A stretch of 64,000 nucleotides of DNA from an uncultured Acidovorax sp. (GTDB lineage: Bacteria > Pseudomonadota > Gammaproteobacteria > Burkholderiales > Burkholderiaceae_C), in the NCBI GenBank assembly GCA_913774955.1, contig CAJYKV010000007.1, forward strand, positions 668,455 to 732,454, read 5' to 3'. Below the pieces are notes generated by a model, which ran no database searches, was not told where the DNA came from, and saw only the letters and a list, made by a program, of their open reading frames with translations. Below are positions 36,764-47,081 of this stretch, piece after piece; position 1 is the first letter of the stretch, and each line of letters begins with the position of its first letter. Position numbers and translations under genes: made by a program.

Positions 36764-38356
36764 TCAGTCCCTGGACGGTCCCGGCCGGCCGTCTTCCACC
36801 ACGAACCGCGCGAGCGTGGAGCAGCCGCTGTCGGGCCGCAGCGGGTCGTCCACCGTGCGCAGCACCGTGGTCCAGCGCTGCGGCGTGACGTCGGCCAGGC
36901 CCCAGCCGCGCAGGTCGCTGCGCGCCAGCAGCACGTGGGGGTTGAGGCGCGCGAGGGCATCGACGCGCTCCTGGGTGGTGCCGGCCCGCGAGCTGATCGA
37001 GGTGCCGCAGAACTCGCTGGCCAGGACGGCGCCGTCCTGCCCCGGGGCGCGCACTTCGCAGACGTAGTTCTGGTGGATGTCGCCGCCCAGCAGCACGGTG
37101 TTGCGCGGCGAGCGGTCCGCGATCGAGGCGAGCAGCCGGTCGCGTGCCGCGGGGTAGCCGTCCCAGCTGTCCGTGCCCTGGCGTCCGGACGGCGTGCGGC
37201 GCGGCGAGAACAGCGTCTGCTGCGCGATCACGCTCCAGTGCGCCGCCATGCCTGCATCGCCGCCCCGGCCTGCGTCTTCCGCCAGGCCCGCATCCAGCCA
37301 GCGCTCCTGCTGCATACCGAGGAAGCTGCGCGACGGGTCCGCCAGTTCGGCGCATGCGTCCGGCCGCACCGCGTCCGCCCCACCGCCCGGCGCGCGGCAG
37401 GCCTGCCGGCTGCGGAACTGGCGCGCGTCGAGCAGGTGCAGCCGGGCCAGGCGTCCCCAGGCGAGGCGCCGGTACAGCTGCAGGCTGCCGAAGCCGCCGG
37501 ATGCCTGCAGCGCCGCGGCGCGCAGCGGCATGTGCTCGTAGAACGCCTGGTAGGCCGCATCGCGCAGCACTGCGAACGCGGCAGGATCCGGCTCCCGGCC
37601 CGCCGTTCCGGCGTAGTCGTTCTCCACTTCGTGGTCGTCCCAGGTCACGGCCCAGGGGGCCGCGGCGTGGGCCGACTGCAGGGCCAGGTCGCTGCGGTGC
37701 AGCGCGTAGCGGTCGCGGAAGTCGGCCAGCGTGCGGGCGTGGCGCAGCGCATGGACCCGCGCCAGCCCCGACGCGTCGGCCGGGCTCGCGTATTCGTAGA
37801 TGTAGTCGCCCAGGAACAGCACCAGATCGGGCGCGTGGCGGCAGACGTCGGCCCATGCGGCGTAGTGCCCGTGCTCCCAGCGCTGGCAGGAGGCGAATGC
37901 CAGGCGCAGGCGCGGCGCGCGGTCGTCCGGGGCCGGCGCGGTCCGCGTGCGGCCGGTGGCGCTCGCGGCGTCGCCGTGCAGGAACCGGTAGAAATACCAG
38001 CGCCCGGGCTCCAGGCCGCGCAGTTCCACGTGCACGCTGTGCCCCAGTTCCGCAAGGGCGGTGGCCGTGCCCTGGCGCACGATGCGGCGGAACCGGTCGT
38101 CGTGCGCGAGTTCCCAGCGCACGGTCGCCGGGCCTGCCGTGGCGCCGGGCTCGGGCGGCATCAGCCGGGTCCAGAGGACGACGCCGTCGGGCGCGGGATC
38201 GCCGCTCGCCACGCCGAGCGCGAAGGGGTCGTGCCGCCACCCGGAGGACGCCCGGGCCCAGCGGGGCAGGGCGCAGGGCGCCGCCGCCGAGGCCGCCAGC
38301 CGCAGCAGCGTGCGGCGGTCCAGCGCCAGCCGGACCGGGTCAGGCCGCCATGACAC
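36764..38356 (-). CDS. phoD: PhoD-family alkaline phosphatase/phosphodiesterase, Tat-exported
   Basis: This protein of about 530 residues is a secreted Ca/Fe-dependent phosphomonoesterase/diesterase used in phosphate scavenging. A twin-arginine signal (LDRRTLLRLAASAAAPCALP) is near the start, followed by the PhoD N-terminal domain (FALGVASGDPAPDGVVLWTRL) and the metallophosphatase core: LAFASCQRWEHG, LFLGDYIYEY, WDDHEVENDY and LLGGDIHQNY. The start is uncertain: GTG 38356 places the Tat motif about 13 residues from the N-terminus and overlaps the stop of the GGDEF gene by 17 bp; the next upstream ATG is at 38401. The overlap suggests co-transcription with the cyclase. Confidence 0.88.
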   Translation of the reverse strand: MSWRPDPVRLALDRRTLLRLAASAAAPCALPRWARASSGWRHDPFALGVASGDPAPDGVVLWTRLMPPEPGATAGPATVRWELAHDDRFRRIVRQGTATALAELGHSVHVELRGLEPGRWYFYRFLHGDAASATGRTRTAPAPDDRAPRLRLAFASCQRWEHGHYAAWADVCRHAPDLVLFLGDYIYEYASPADASGLARVHALRHARTLADFRDRYALHRSDLALQSAHAAAPWAVTWDDHEVENDYAGTAGREPDPAAFAVLRDAAYQAFYEHMPLRAAALQASGGFGSLQLYRRLAWGRLARLHLLDARQFRSRQACRAPGGGADAVRPDACAELADPSRSFLGMQQERWLDAGLAEDAGRGGDAGMAAHWSVIAQQTLFSPRRTPSGRQGTDSWDGYPAARDRLLASIADRSPRNTVLLGGDIHQNYVCEVRAPGQDGAVLASEFCGTSISSRAGTTQERVDALARLNPHVLLARSDLRGWGLADVTPQRWTTVLRTVDDPLRPDSGCSTLARFVVEDGRPGPSRD

Positions 38357-39890
38357 GGTTCTTGCCCGAGCGCTTGGCGAGGTACATGCCCTGGTCGGCA
38401 CGGCGGATGGCGTCGGCGGTGGTTTCCTGCGGGGCCATCTGCGCCACGCCGGCGCTGAAGGTGATGAGCACTTTCTCCTGGTCCTTGAGGAAGTAGCGGG
38501 TGGTGAGTTCGCGCTGCAGGCGCGCCATGGCCTCCACGCCCTGGGCCAGCGCGGTGTCGGGCAGGACGATCACGAACTCCTCGCCGCCGTACCGCGCGAG
38601 CTGGTCCTGCGGGCGCATGACCTCGCGGGTGACCCCCGCCAGGTGCTTCAGCGCCTCGTCCCCGGCGGTGTGGCCCAGCCGGTCGTTGATGGCCTTGAAG
38701 TTATCCACGTCCAGCAGCGCCACGCAGAGCGGTGCGTCGTTGCGCAGCGCGCGCGCCACCTCGCGCTCCAGCGCCTCGTCCAGCCCCTTGCGGTTCAGCG
38801 ATCCCGTGAGCGGGTCGTGCCGCGCCTGGGCGCTGGCGCGGTCCAGCTCCTCCTGCAGCTTGGCGATCTCGGCATGGCGCGCCTCCGAGCGCTCGCGCAG
38901 GTCCTGCAGCTCGTCGCGCGTCAGGCGGGTGTCCAGCGCCATCGCGCGCGTGGCACCCATGACCTCCTCCAGCAGCGGCGTGATCTGGTCCAGGCTGGTG
39001 GCGCGGCCGATCTGCTCGGCGCAGCGCTCCATCTTCTCGTGGTAGGTGCTGCTGGATGCGGTGATCTGCGCGAGGCGCTCGATGAAGGTGGCCAGCAGGT
39101 CCTTCATCTGCTGCTGGGCCTGCACGGAGCGCTCGCGCGCCTCGTTCTGCTTGAAGATCACGTCCTTCAGCCGGCGCTGCACGTCGTCCAGGCGCCTGAG
39201 CGTGAGCGGCGGGGTGGCGGCGGCCATCAGCGCCTCGGCCTGGCCCTGCAGCCACTGGTCGTCCTGGCTCAGCACCGCGATGTTCTCGAACACCATCTGC
39301 AGCAGCGTCAGCAGCCCGGTGCGGATCGAGGCCTGGTCTTCCGTGGCGAACGAGACGCGGTAGCTGAAGTTGTTGAGCATCAGCACCAGCGTGGAGACCG
39401 GCGGCGCGGGCTGGCGCAGGAACTGGGTGAGCTGTGCGGCGAGCTCGTGCACGCGGGCGTCGTCCTCGCCCAGGGCGGGCAGAGTGTTCTCGATGAGCCG
39501 CGCCAGCTGCTCGGCCATGTCGTCGGGCAGGATGCCGGGGGGCGCCGCGGTGGCGGCAGGTCCTGGGGGCGGGGCGACTTCCACCGGCGTGGTGCTGCCG
39601 CTGTGCAGGCCGAGGTTCGCGTAGCCGACGAGCACGCCCTGCAGCTGCGACCAGTCGCCCTGGTCGATGGCGGCCTCGAACTGGCCCAGCAGGCGTCTTT
39701 GGGCGGGCGTCTGGCCCGGCAGCACGCGCAGGATGTGGCGCAGCGGTCCTTCGGGAAAGGCGCTCGCGATGCGCGTGCCGGCGATTTCCTCGTAGAGCGC
39801 CTGGTAGTTGTCGGGCGTGGGCGCGAGGCGGCGGGCCGCCAGCTGTTTGAGGGTTTCTCGCGCGATCTCTGAAGGGGGGCGGTCGGCCAT
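38340..39890 (-). CDS. GGDEF-domain diguanylate cyclase with long helical N-terminus
   Basis: This 516-residue enzyme synthesises c-di-GMP. The C-terminal GGDEF domain has [26 protein letters not shown] and an active-site GGEEF, with the inhibitory I-site RPQD exactly five residues upstream, so product inhibition is expected. The N-terminal ~340 residues are cytoplasmic and mostly helical: [17 protein letters not shown], then a Pro/Ala linker and long coiled-coil-like helices ([19 protein letters not shown]). No membrane helix or PAS domain is seen. ATG 39890 begins [17 protein letters not shown]. It overlaps the phoD start. Confidence 0.93.
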   Translation of the reverse strand: MADRPPSEIARETLKQLAARRLAPTPDNYQALYEEIAGTRIASAFPEGPLRHILRVLPGQTPAQRRLLGQFEAAIDQGDWSQLQGVLVGYANLGLHSGSTTPVEVAPPPGPAATAAPPGILPDDMAEQLARLIENTLPALGEDDARVHELAAQLTQFLRQPAPPVSTLVLMLNNFSYRVSFATEDQASIRTGLLTLLQMVFENIAVLSQDDQWLQGQAEALMAAATPPLTLRRLDDVQRRLKDVIFKQNEARERSVQAQQQMKDLLATFIERLAQITASSSTYHEKMERCAEQIGRATSLDQITPLLEEVMGATRAMALDTRLTRDELQDLRERSEARHAEIAKLQEELDRASAQARHDPLTGSLNRKGLDEALEREVARALRNDAPLCVALLDVDNFKAINDRLGHTAGDEALKHLAGVTREVMRPQDQLARYGGEEFVIVLPDTALAQGVEAMARLQRELTTRYFLKDQEKVLITFSAGVAQMAPQETTADAIRRADQGMYLAKRSGKNRVMAA

Positions 39891-40037
39891 CGGCGTGCAC
39901 GGCGGGTAGGGAAGGGCCCGAGTGTGACAGACGGCCAGGGGCTTGAACAGGACGGTGGGGCCGCCCGCCCGCGGTCTGCTCGGCGGTTCCGGGGGGGGGC
40001 GGCATGGCTGCGGGCCCGCCGGCCGCCCGCCCTTCCC

Positions 40038-41012
40038 TCAGTTCACCAGGACCAGCTTGCCCTGCACGGCGCGCGAGGCCATGCGCTCGTAGGCCGCGTG
40101 CAGCTGCGCCATGGGCATCGTGCGATCGATCACCGGCTTGACGGCACCTTCGCCGTACCAGCGCGCGAGCTCGGCCATCATGGCCGCGTTCGCCTTCGGC
40201 TCGCGCCGCGAGAACTCGCCCCAGAACACGCCGACGATCGACGCGCCCTTGAGCAGCGCCAGGTTGAGCGGCAGCGCGGGAATCGGGCCGGCCGCGAAGC
40301 CCACCACCAGGTAGCGGCCGCGCCAGGCGATCGAGCGGAACGCCGGCTCGGTGAAATCGCCGCCGACGGGGTCGTAGATCACGTCCGGGCCCTTGCCGTC
40401 GGTGAGGCGCTTGATCGCCTCGCGCAGGTTCTCGGCGCTGTAGTTGATGACGGCGTCGGCGCCGGTGGACAGGCACAGCGCGCACTTCTCGTCGGTCGAG
40501 GCCGCCGCGATCACGCGTGCCCCCATTTTCTTGGCGATCTGGATCGCGGCGGTGCCCACGCCGCCGGCCGCGCCCAGCACCAGCACCGTCTCGCCGGCCT
40601 TCAGCTGCGCGCGGTCCACCAGCGCATGGTGCGAGGTGGCGTAGATCATGATGAAGGCCGCCGCATCCACGTGCGGGAAGCCGTCGGGCAGCGGCATGCA
40701 GAGCGCCGCGGGCGCGATGGTGTGCGTGCCGAAGCCGCCGGTGCCACTCAGGCACGCCACGTTCTGGCCGACCCGCAGGTGCTCCACGCCCTCGCCCACG
40801 GCCTGCACGACGCCGGCGTATTCCGAGCCGGGAACGAATGGCGGATCGGGCTTCATCTGGTACTTGTTCTGCACGATCAGCAGATCGGGGAAGTTCAGGC
40901 TCGCGGCGCGGATCTCGATCAGCACCTCGCCGCGCTTCGGTGCGGGCGTCGGCAGTTCGGTCCAGGCGAGGTTGTCCACGCCCGTGGGCTGGGTGCAAAG
41001 CCATGCGTGCAT
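40038..41012 (-). CDS. NADPH:quinone oxidoreductase family (zinc-type MDR) protein
   Basis: This 324-residue medium-chain reductase is of the quinone oxidoreductase group. The N-terminal GroES-like domain includes [23 protein letters not shown] and [17 protein letters not shown]. The Rossmann domain has the nucleotide motif [17 protein letters not shown], followed by [11 protein letters not shown] and ending VQGKLVLVN. The cysteine ligands of zinc alcohol dehydrogenases are absent, as is usual for quinone reductases. GGAGA upstream supports ATG 41012. It is divergent from surE. Likely an NADPH-dependent reductase of quinones or enals. Confidence 0.92.
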   Translation of the reverse strand: MHAWLCTQPTGVDNLAWTELPTPAPKRGEVLIEIRAASLNFPDLLIVQNKYQMKPDPPFVPGSEYAGVVQAVGEGVEHLRVGQNVACLSGTGGFGTHTIAPAALCMPLPDGFPHVDAAAFIMIYATSHHALVDRAQLKAGETVLVLGAAGGVGTAAIQIAKKMGARVIAAASTDEKCALCLSTGADAVINYSAENLREAIKRLTDGKGPDVIYDPVGGDFTEPAFRSIAWRGRYLVVGFAAGPIPALPLNLALLKGASIVGVFWGEFSRREPKANAAMMAELARWYGEGAVKPVIDRTMPMAQLHAAYERMASRAVQGKLVLVN

Positions 41013-41120
41013 GCGGTGTCTCCTTCGGTCGATGGCGGGCATCATAGGCGGCGGCCGCGCGGCGCCGATGTCCCAGGAGCGACGGCCGGCCGGCGGCGCG
41101 GCCCCCCCCGGGGTGCCGCC

Positions 41121-41126
41121 TACAAT
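41121..41126 (+). promoter_or_regulatory. surE: Candidate -10 (TACAAT) for surE
   Basis: TACAAT lies 28 bases before the surE start in the divergent gap. No convincing -35 is seen at 17 bases. Confidence 0.35.
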
Positions 41127-41153
41127 CTTCGCGCACTCCGCCCTCCGCGACCC

Positions 41154-41975
41154 ATGAAGATCCTCCTCTCCAACGACGACGGCTACCAGGCACCCGGCAT
41201 CGTGGCGCTCCACCAGGCGCTGCGGGACATGCCCGGCGTCGAGGTCGACGTCGTGGCGCCCGAGCACAACAACAGCGCCAAATCCAACGCCCTGACGCTG
41301 CATTCGCCGCTCTACGTCCAGCGCGCGCCCAACGGCTTCCGCTACGTGAACGGCACGCCGGCCGACTGCGTTCACATTGCGCTCACCGGGCTGCTGGGCT
41401 ACCGGCCCGACCTGGTGGTCTCGGGCATCAACAACGGCGCCAACATGGGCGACGACACCATCTATTCCGGCACCGTCGGCGCGGCCATGGAGGGCTACCT
41501 CTTCGGCGTGCCGGCGATCGCGTTCTCGCAGGTCGACAAGGGCTGGGGCGAGATCGAATCCGCCGCGCGCAAGGCGGCCGAGATCGTGGCGCAGATGCAG
41601 GCGCAGCACCTCGTCGGCGAAGTGCCGTGGCTGCTCAACATCAACATTCCTAATCTGCCGTTCGAGCGCCTGCGCGACGTGAAGGTGTGCCGCCTGGGCC
41701 GCCGGCACGCTGCCGAGCGCGTGATCGAGCAGGAGAGCCCGCGTGGCGAGCGCATGTACTGGATCGGCGGCGCCGGCCCTGCCAAGGACGATTCCGAGGG
41801 CACGGACTTCCATGCCACGGCGCTCGGGCACGTGGCCCTCACGCCGCTCAAGGTGGACCTGACCGACCACGAAGGCCTGGCCTACTGGAGCGACACGGCC
41901 GCCCGCCTGGCGCCTCGGCCCGCCGGCGGGGGCGATGCCGGCGCGCCCCGCGCCGAGGCCGCAGGGGCGATCTGA
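41154..41975 (+). CDS. surE: 5'/3'-nucleotidase SurE
   Basis: This 273-residue metal-dependent nucleoside monophosphatase is linked to stationary-phase survival. The metal motif NDDG is at residues 7-10 ([15 protein letters not shown]). [15 protein letters not shown] and [25 protein letters not shown] carry the remaining active-site Ser and Asn residues. A short Gly/Ala/Pro-rich tail extends past the family end. The stop overlaps the pcm start in TGATG, and surE-pcm-nlpD is the conserved order (with rpoS following in many bacteria, here replaced by rluD). Confidence 0.96.
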   Translation: MKILLSNDDGYQAPGIVALHQALRDMPGVEVDVVAPEHNNSAKSNALTLHSPLYVQRAPNGFRYVNGTPADCVHIALTGLLGYRPDLVVSGINNGANMGDDTIYSGTVGAAMEGYLFGVPAIAFSQVDKGWGEIESAARKAAEIVAQMQAQHLVGEVPWLLNINIPNLPFERLRDVKVCRLGRRHAAERVIEQESPRGERMYWIGGAGPAKDDSEGTDFHATALGHVALTPLKVDLTDHEGLAYWSDTAARLAPRPAGGGDAGAPRAEAAGAI

Positions 41976-42760
41976 TGCATCGCCGCCCCGGCTTTCCCGC
42001 ACAGCTCGATCGGGCGCCCGCGCCCGGCGCGCCGCGCGCCCCCGCGCCCGCCCGGCCGCCGCCGGGGAGCGCGGCGCCCGCCTCCGTGCCGGTGCCGCAG
42101 GGGCTGGGGCTGGATTCGGCCGCCGTGCGTGCGCGCATGGTGCAGCGGCTCGCGGCAGGCGGCATCACCTCGCCGGCCGTGCTGCAGGCGATGGGGTCCG
42201 TGGAGCGGCACCGCTTCGTCGACACCGCGCTCGTCAACCAGGCGTATGAGGACACCAGCCTGCCGATCGGCCTGGGGCAGACCATCTCCAAGCCCAGCGT
42301 GGTGGCGCGCATGACCGAACTGCTGCTCGGGGCCGAAGGCGCGCGCAGCGCGGGCCTCGGGCGGGTGCTGGAGATCGGCACCGGCTGCGGCTACCAGGCG
42401 GCGGTACTCGCGCGGGTGGCCCGCGAGGTGTACACCATCGAGCGGCTGCGCGCGTTGCATGAGAAGGCCCGCGACAATCTGCGGCCCTGGCGGCTCACCA
42501 ATGCGCACCTGATCCTGGGCGACGGCATGGTGGGCTACGCCAAAGGGGCGCCGTATGCCGCCATCATCGCGGCCGCGGGCGGGGACGCCATTCCCGAGGC
42601 CTGGCTCGAGCAACTCGCCGTGGGAGGCCGCCTGGTGGCGCCCATGGCCGCAGCTGCGGGGCGGCAGGTTCTCGTGGTGATCGACCGGACTCCCCAGGGG
42701 CTTCAGCAACGCACGCTGGAGGCCGTTCATTTTGTCCCTCTAAAATCGGGGATTGCCTGA
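41975..42760 (+). CDS. pcm: Protein-L-isoaspartate O-methyltransferase
   Basis: This 261-residue enzyme methylates abnormal isoaspartyl residues to start repair of aged proteins. The SAM-binding motif is VLEIGTGCGYQAAVLA, with VYTIERLRAL and ILGDGMVGY after it, and GQTISKPSVVARM before. The first ~45 residues are Pro/Ala/Arg-rich and not part of the conserved fold, so translation could begin later; ATG 41975 is supported by its overlap with the surE stop. Confidence 0.95.
   Translation: MHRRPGFPAQLDRAPAPGAPRAPAPARPPPGSAAPASVPVPQGLGLDSAAVRARMVQRLAAGGITSPAVLQAMGSVERHRFVDTALVNQAYEDTSLPIGLGQTISKPSVVARMTELLLGAEGARSAGLGRVLEIGTGCGYQAAVLARVAREVYTIERLRALHEKARDNLRPWRLTNAHLILGDGMVGYAKGAPYAAIIAAAGGDAIPEAWLEQLAVGGRLVAPMAAAAGRQVLVVIDRTPQGLQQRTLEAVHFVPLKSGIA
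42741..42746 (+). promoter_or_regulatory. nlpD: Candidate -10 (TAAAAT) for nlpD
   Basis: TAAAAT inside the end of pcm, 25 bases before the nlpD start. No strong -35. Would allow nlpD expression independent of surE-pcm. Confidence 0.35.
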
Positions 42761-42771
42761 AGGAATTGCTT

Positions 42772-43665
42772 ATGCTGGTATCGCGTGGTCTTGTGGCTTG
42801 GAGTTCGGTGGCGTTGGCGGTCGTGGTGCTGTCCGGCTGCGGAACCCCGGTCAACAGGGCTCCGGTGGAAGACCGCGGCACTGCCGCCGGTGGCTCCGCA
42901 TCGTCCCAGGCCGGCGTGGTCGTCGCGCCGGCCAAGCCCCTGCCCGGGGCAGAGAACGCCGGCAAGCCCGGCTACTACACCGTCAAGCCCGGCGACACCC
43001 TCATCCGCATCGGCCTCGAGTCCGGCCAGAGCTGGAAGGACATCGCCCGCTGGAACGGCCTGGACAACCCCAACCTGATCGAGGTCGGCCAGGTGCTGCG
43101 CGTCGTGCCGCCCGGCAGCATGCCCTCCACCCAGGTGGCCTCCGATTCGGGCGTGGTCACGCGCCCGGTGGCCCCCAACACGCTGTCGCCGGCACCCGCG
43201 GCCGGCGCGAGCGCGCCGCGCGGCGGCGCATCGGCCTCCGCCACGCCGGCTCCGGCCCCCGCTCCCGCGCCGGCCCCTGCCGCCGCCGGCGGTGACGACG
43301 ACATGGCCTTCATCTGGCCCGCGTCCGGCTCGCTCGTGGCGGGCTTCGACGAGGCGCGCAACAAGGGCTACGACATCGCCGGCAAGGCGGGCGACCCGGT
43401 GCTGGCGGCTGCCGACGGCCGCGTGGTGTATGCCGGCGCGGGCCTGCGCGGCTACGGCAATCTGGTCATCCTCAAACACAACAACACCTACCTCACGGCG
43501 TATGCGCACAACCAGACGCTGCTCGTGAAGGAGGACCAGAGCGTGCGCCGCGGCCAGAAGATCGCCGAGATGGGCAGCTCCGACACCGACCGCGTGAAGC
43601 TGCACTTCGAGATCCGCCGGCAGGGCAAGCCCGTGGACCCGTCCCGCTACCTGCCCGCGCGTTGA
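42772..43665 (+). CDS. nlpD: NlpD-like lipoprotein: LysM + M23 peptidase-like domain
   Basis: This 297-residue outer-membrane lipoprotein has a signal peptide ending in lipobox LSGC (Cys23). A LysM peptidoglycan-binding domain follows (about 65-110: YYTVKPGDTLIRIGLESGQSWKDIARWNGL), then a Pro/Ala repeat linker and a C-terminal M23/LytM domain (about 180-297: FIWPASGSLVAGFDEARNKGYDI, then GNLVILKHNNTYLTAYAHN). The HxxxD zinc site of active M23 enzymes is not intact, as in NlpD/EnvC activators of amidases, so it likely activates AmiC-type amidases during cell division. AAGGA 7 bases upstream fixes ATG 42772. Confidence 0.94.
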   Translation: MLVSRGLVAWSSVALAVVVLSGCGTPVNRAPVEDRGTAAGGSASSQAGVVVAPAKPLPGAENAGKPGYYTVKPGDTLIRIGLESGQSWKDIARWNGLDNPNLIEVGQVLRVVPPGSMPSTQVASDSGVVTRPVAPNTLSPAPAAGASAPRGGASASATPAPAPAPAPAPAAAGGDDDMAFIWPASGSLVAGFDEARNKGYDIAGKAGDPVLAAADGRVVYAGAGLRGYGNLVILKHNNTYLTAYAHNQTLLVKEDQSVRRGQKIAEMGSSDTDRVKLHFEIRRQGKPVDPSRYLPAR

Positions 43666-44720
43666 GCCGCGTTCCTCCTCCGCCCGCCGCAGACGAGGAC
43701 CGCGCCGCGGCGGCGGCGGTGGCTGCTGCCGCTGCGCCGGCATCGATGGACGACCCGTCCGATGCCGACTCCCCCGACGGCGCGGAGGCCGAGACGCGCA
43801 CCGTCGAGGCCGCTCCGGCGCAGCACGGCGCCCGCCTCGACAAGGCGCTGGCCGAACTCGTGCCCGAGTTCTCCCGCAGCTACCTCCAGCAATTGCTGGG
43901 GGAGGGCGGGGTGTGCGTCAATGGGCGTGCCGCCGCCAAGCCCTCCGCGCGGGTGCAGGCCGGCGACGTGCTCTCGGTCGAACTCCGTCCCACGCCGCAG
44001 AGCCAGGCGTTCCGCCCCGAGGCGATGCCGCTGGACGTCGTCTACGAAGACGAGCACCTGCTGGTCATCGACAAGCCCGCCGGGCTCGTCGTGCACCCGG
44101 CCCCCGGCAACTGGAGCGGCACGCTGCTCAACGGCCTGCTGGCGCGCGACCCGCGGGCGAGCCTGGTGCCGCGGGCGGGCATCGTCCACCGGCTCGACAA
44201 GGACACCAGCGGCCTGATGGTCGTGGCGCGCGAACGCAGTGTGATGGATGCGCTGGTGCGCATGATCGCCGCGCGCGAGGTGAGCCGCCAGTACCTGGCC
44301 ATCGCCCACCGCCCCTGGCAGGGCGCGTCGCCGCGCACGGTGCAGGAGCCGATCGGGCGCGATCCGCGCAACCGCCTGCGCATGGCCGCGGTCGATCTCT
44401 CCCTGCACGCGGGCAAGCCGGCCCGCACCGATGTCGCGCTGCTGGACAGCTGCGCGCAGGGCTGCCTGGTGCACTGCACCCTGCACACCGGGCGCACCCA
44501 CCAGATCCGCGTCCACATGGCCTGGCTGCGCCATCCGCTGGTGGCCGACGCGCTGTACGGCGGCGAGCCGGCCGCGGGCCTCGGGCGCCAGGCGCTGCAT
44601 GCGTGGCGGCTCGCGTTCACCCATCCCGTCACCGGCAAGGATCTGGTCTTCCATGCGCCGCTGCCGCAGGACATGGCCGGGGCGCTCGCGCTCTGGGGCC
44701 TGCGCTACAATCCCGCCTGA
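43662..44720 (+). CDS. rluD: 23S rRNA pseudouridine synthase RluD
   Basis: RluD modifies uridines of helix 69 in 23S rRNA. An S4 RNA-binding domain (ARLDKALAELVPEFSRSYLQQLLGEGGVCVNG) precedes the catalytic domain with HRLDKDTSGLMVVAR, whose Asp is the nucleophile, and HTGRTHQIRVHMAWLRHPLVAD. The start is uncertain: TTG 43662 overlaps the nlpD stop in TTGA and gives 352 residues with an Ala/Asp-rich N-terminus; ATG 43746 gives 324 residues and still contains both domains. Confidence 0.94.
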   Translation: MSRVPPPPAADEDRAAAAAVAAAAAPASMDDPSDADSPDGAEAETRTVEAAPAQHGARLDKALAELVPEFSRSYLQQLLGEGGVCVNGRAAAKPSARVQAGDVLSVELRPTPQSQAFRPEAMPLDVVYEDEHLLVIDKPAGLVVHPAPGNWSGTLLNGLLARDPRASLVPRAGIVHRLDKDTSGLMVVARERSVMDALVRMIAAREVSRQYLAIAHRPWQGASPRTVQEPIGRDPRNRLRMAAVDLSLHAGKPARTDVALLDSCAQGCLVHCTLHTGRTHQIRVHMAWLRHPLVADALYGGEPAAGLGRQALHAWRLAFTHPVTGKDLVFHAPLPQDMAGALALWGLRYNPA

Positions 44721-44882
44721 CTGCGGCCTTCCGGCCCCGGGCTGCCCTGCGTGCCGCCCGCCCCGCATGCCGCGCCTTCCACGGCCGAGCGCCCGCCGCT
44801 CCTGCGGCCCTGCCTGCCCGGCACACCCCCGACCGCACGGTGCCCCGCGCCCGCGGCATCCCCTCTTCGCCATCGCTGAACC

Positions 44883-45752
44883 ATGAATACGGTGGACGCC
44901 AAACGGGTCCTCGAAACCGCGCTGATCTGTGCGCCGCAGCCCACGACCCTGCGGGAGTTGCGCACGCTCTTCAATGACGCGCTGGGCTCGGACACCCTCA
45001 AGCTGCTCCTGCTGGAACTGCAGCAGGAGTGGGCGCAGCGCGGCGTCGAACTGGTGCAGGTCGCCTCCGGCTGGCGCTTCCAGAGCCGTCCCGAGATGCG
45101 CGAATACCTCGACCGGCTGCACCCCGAGAAGCCCCCGCGCTACACCCGCGCCACGCTGGAGACGCTGGCGATCATCGCCTACCGCCAGCCCGTCACGCGC
45201 GGCGACATCGAGGAGATCCGCGGCGTCACCGTGAACAGCCTGATCATCAAGCAGCTCGAGGACCGCGGCTGGGTCGAAGTGATCGGCCACCGCGAAACCG
45301 TGGGCCGGCCGGCCCTCTTCGCCACCACGCGCCAGTTCCTCGACGATCTGGGCCTGAAATCGCTCGACGAGCTGCCGATGCTCGAAAACCCCGCGGTGCA
45401 GTCCAGCGTCCTGGAGGCCCTGGAGCGCGGCGCGGCGGAGGCTGGAGCCGAAGCCGGTGCCGAAGCCGGTGCTGAGGCGCAGGATGCAGGTCCCGTGGAA
45501 GAGGGCGCCGAAGCCGATACCGCCGGCCCGGAAGCGGCCGCGGAGGCTGCAGCTGTGCCGGGCGTCGAAGCGCTGCCCGCGCCCGAAGTGCTCCCTGACT
45601 CCGATGCCACTGCGCTTCCGGACCCGGCGCCTTCCGCTGCCGGCGACCCGGTGCCTGCACCCGACCCAGAACATGAACCCGGTCCGGAATCCGGCCCGGA
45701 ACCCGAACCCCGCCGGCCCGAACCGCCCGCCTCCTCCGAAAGCACGCCATGA
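44883..45752 (+). CDS. scpB: Segregation and condensation protein B with acidic tail
   Basis: This 289-residue SMC-kleisin accessory factor helps chromosome segregation. Two winged-helix domains occupy about residues 1-185, with the signature [64 protein letters not shown] ~100-residue acidic Pro/Ala/Glu tail follows, including three 12-base repeats (AGAE units) and [19 protein letters not shown] sequence, making it longer than a typical ScpB (~200). The stop overlaps the rluB start (ATGA). A TACAAT hexamer at 44706-44711 inside the end of rluD may be its -10; scpA is not adjacent in the window. Confidence 0.94.
   Translation: MNTVDAKRVLETALICAPQPTTLRELRTLFNDALGSDTLKLLLLELQQEWAQRGVELVQVASGWRFQSRPEMREYLDRLHPEKPPRYTRATLETLAIIAYRQPVTRGDIEEIRGVTVNSLIIKQLEDRGWVEVIGHRETVGRPALFATTRQFLDDLGLKSLDELPMLENPAVQSSVLEALERGAAEAGAEAGAEAGAEAQDAGPVEEGAEADTAGPEAAAEAAAVPGVEALPAPEVLPDSDATALPDPAPSAAGDPVPAPDPEHEPGPESGPEPEPRRPEPPASSESTP
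45441..45476 (+). repeat. scpB: Three 12-base tandem repeats in scpB
   Basis: Three imperfect copies of a 12-base unit (GCYGGWGCYGAR-like), coding for repeated Ala-Gly-Ala-Glu, lie in the acidic tail of ScpB. A likely site of length variation between strains. Confidence 0.7.
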
Positions 45753-47047
45753 ATCCCTCCCAGCCCGACCACGACGACACCGCTCCCGCTCCGGAGGCGG
45801 CAGGCACAGAAGCCGCGGTGCCCGCGAAAAAGCCCGCCCGCCGTCCGCGCAAGCCCGCGGCGGCTGCCGATGCGCCGGGCGCTGTGCCGGAGGCCGCAGC
45901 GGCCAGCGCCGGCACCGATGAGGGTTACCGCTTCGACGACGTGGTCTCCGGCCAGCTGGATGCGGACGAAGAGAGCGCCGACGTCGCGCCCGCCAAGCGC
46001 GTGCTGCCGCCCCAGGTGGAAATGCCGAAGCTGCACAAGGTGCTCGCGCAGGCAGGGCTGGGTTCGCGGCTGGAGATGGAGCAGCTCATCCTCGAAGGCC
46101 GCATCTCGGTCAACAACGAGCCGGCCCACATCGGCCAGCGCGTGCAGTTCGGCGACCAGGTCAAGGTCAACGGGCGCCCGATCCGCTACCGCATCGACCC
46201 GCCGCCGGCGCGCGTCATCGCCTACCACAAGCCTGTCGGCGAGGTCGTCACGCACGACGACCCGCAGAACCGGCCGACCGTGTTCCGCAAGCTCCCGCGC
46301 CTGCAACACGGCAAATGGCAGTCCGTCGGGCGGCTGGACCTGAACACCGAAGGCCTGCTGCTCTTCACGAGCGCGGGCGAACTCGCCAACAAGCTCATGC
46401 ACCCGCGCTTCGGCCTGGAGCGCGAGTACGCCGTGCGCGTGCTGGGCGCGCTGAGCAACGAGGAAAAGCAGCGGCTGCTCGACGGCGTGCAGCTCGACGA
46501 CGGCATGGCCGCCTTCGGCTCCATCGAGGACGGCGGCGGCGAAGGCTCGAACTGCTGGTACCGCGTCACCATTTCGGAAGGGCGCAACCGCGAAGTGCGG
46601 CGTCTCTTCGAGGCCGTGGGGCATGCGGTGAGCCGGCTCATCCGCATCCGCTACGGCTCGATGATGCTGCCGCGCGGCCTGAAGCGCGGCGCGTGGCTGG
46701 AGCTGGACGAGCGCGACATCCGCGCGCTCATGCAGGCGGCCGGTGCCGAGGCCGCGCGGCCGGCCGCTGCCGCTCCGGGCTCCGCAGCCGGCGACCGCCG
46801 CGGCGGTGGCGGCGGCCTGCGCGTCAAGGGCCCGGCCCGTGGTGGCCGTGGAGCGTCCGGCCCTTCGCCGCGCGGTGCGGGTGATGGCGGCTCCCGGACA
46901 GGCGGCCCCGGCAAGCGCGCGGCGGCGCCGAGCCAGCCCGATCCGATGAAGACCTCGGTGGGCTACATCGGCAGCGACAGCCTCTCGCGCCAACGCCAGG
47001 AGCAGAAGCAAAAGCGCAAGGCATTCAACAAGCGGGGCGGTCGCTGA
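45749..47047 (+). CDS. rluB: 23S rRNA pseudouridine synthase RluB
   Basis: This 432-residue enzyme forms pseudouridine 2605 in 23S rRNA. An acidic/Ala-rich N-terminus (~90 residues) precedes the S4 domain ([34 protein letters not shown]) and the catalytic domain with [14 protein letters not shown] (nucleophile Asp), then [27 protein letters not shown] Gly/Arg/Lys-rich C-terminal tail ([17 protein letters not shown], then [17 protein letters not shown]) probably binds RNA. It is co-translated with scpB. Confidence 0.96.
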   Translation: MNPSQPDHDDTAPAPEAAGTEAAVPAKKPARRPRKPAAAADAPGAVPEAAAASAGTDEGYRFDDVVSGQLDADEESADVAPAKRVLPPQVEMPKLHKVLAQAGLGSRLEMEQLILEGRISVNNEPAHIGQRVQFGDQVKVNGRPIRYRIDPPPARVIAYHKPVGEVVTHDDPQNRPTVFRKLPRLQHGKWQSVGRLDLNTEGLLLFTSAGELANKLMHPRFGLEREYAVRVLGALSNEEKQRLLDGVQLDDGMAAFGSIEDGGGEGSNCWYRVTISEGRNREVRRLFEAVGHAVSRLIRIRYGSMMLPRGLKRGAWLELDERDIRALMQAAGAEAARPAAAAPGSAAGDRRGGGGGLRVKGPARGGRGASGPSPRGAGDGGSRTGGPGKRAAAPSQPDPMKTSVGYIGSDSLSRQRQEQKQKRKAFNKRGGR

Positions 47048-47081
47048 GCGCCTTGCCACAATGTGGACAAATCCCGCCGTT

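Noticed and set aside
35619..38240. One continuous minus-strand frame covering phoD and the TRAP protein, suggesting a fusion
   Set aside because: The phoD gene uses another frame. Only the part from 36599 down carries a signal peptide and a DctP domain; the rest is shadow sequence.
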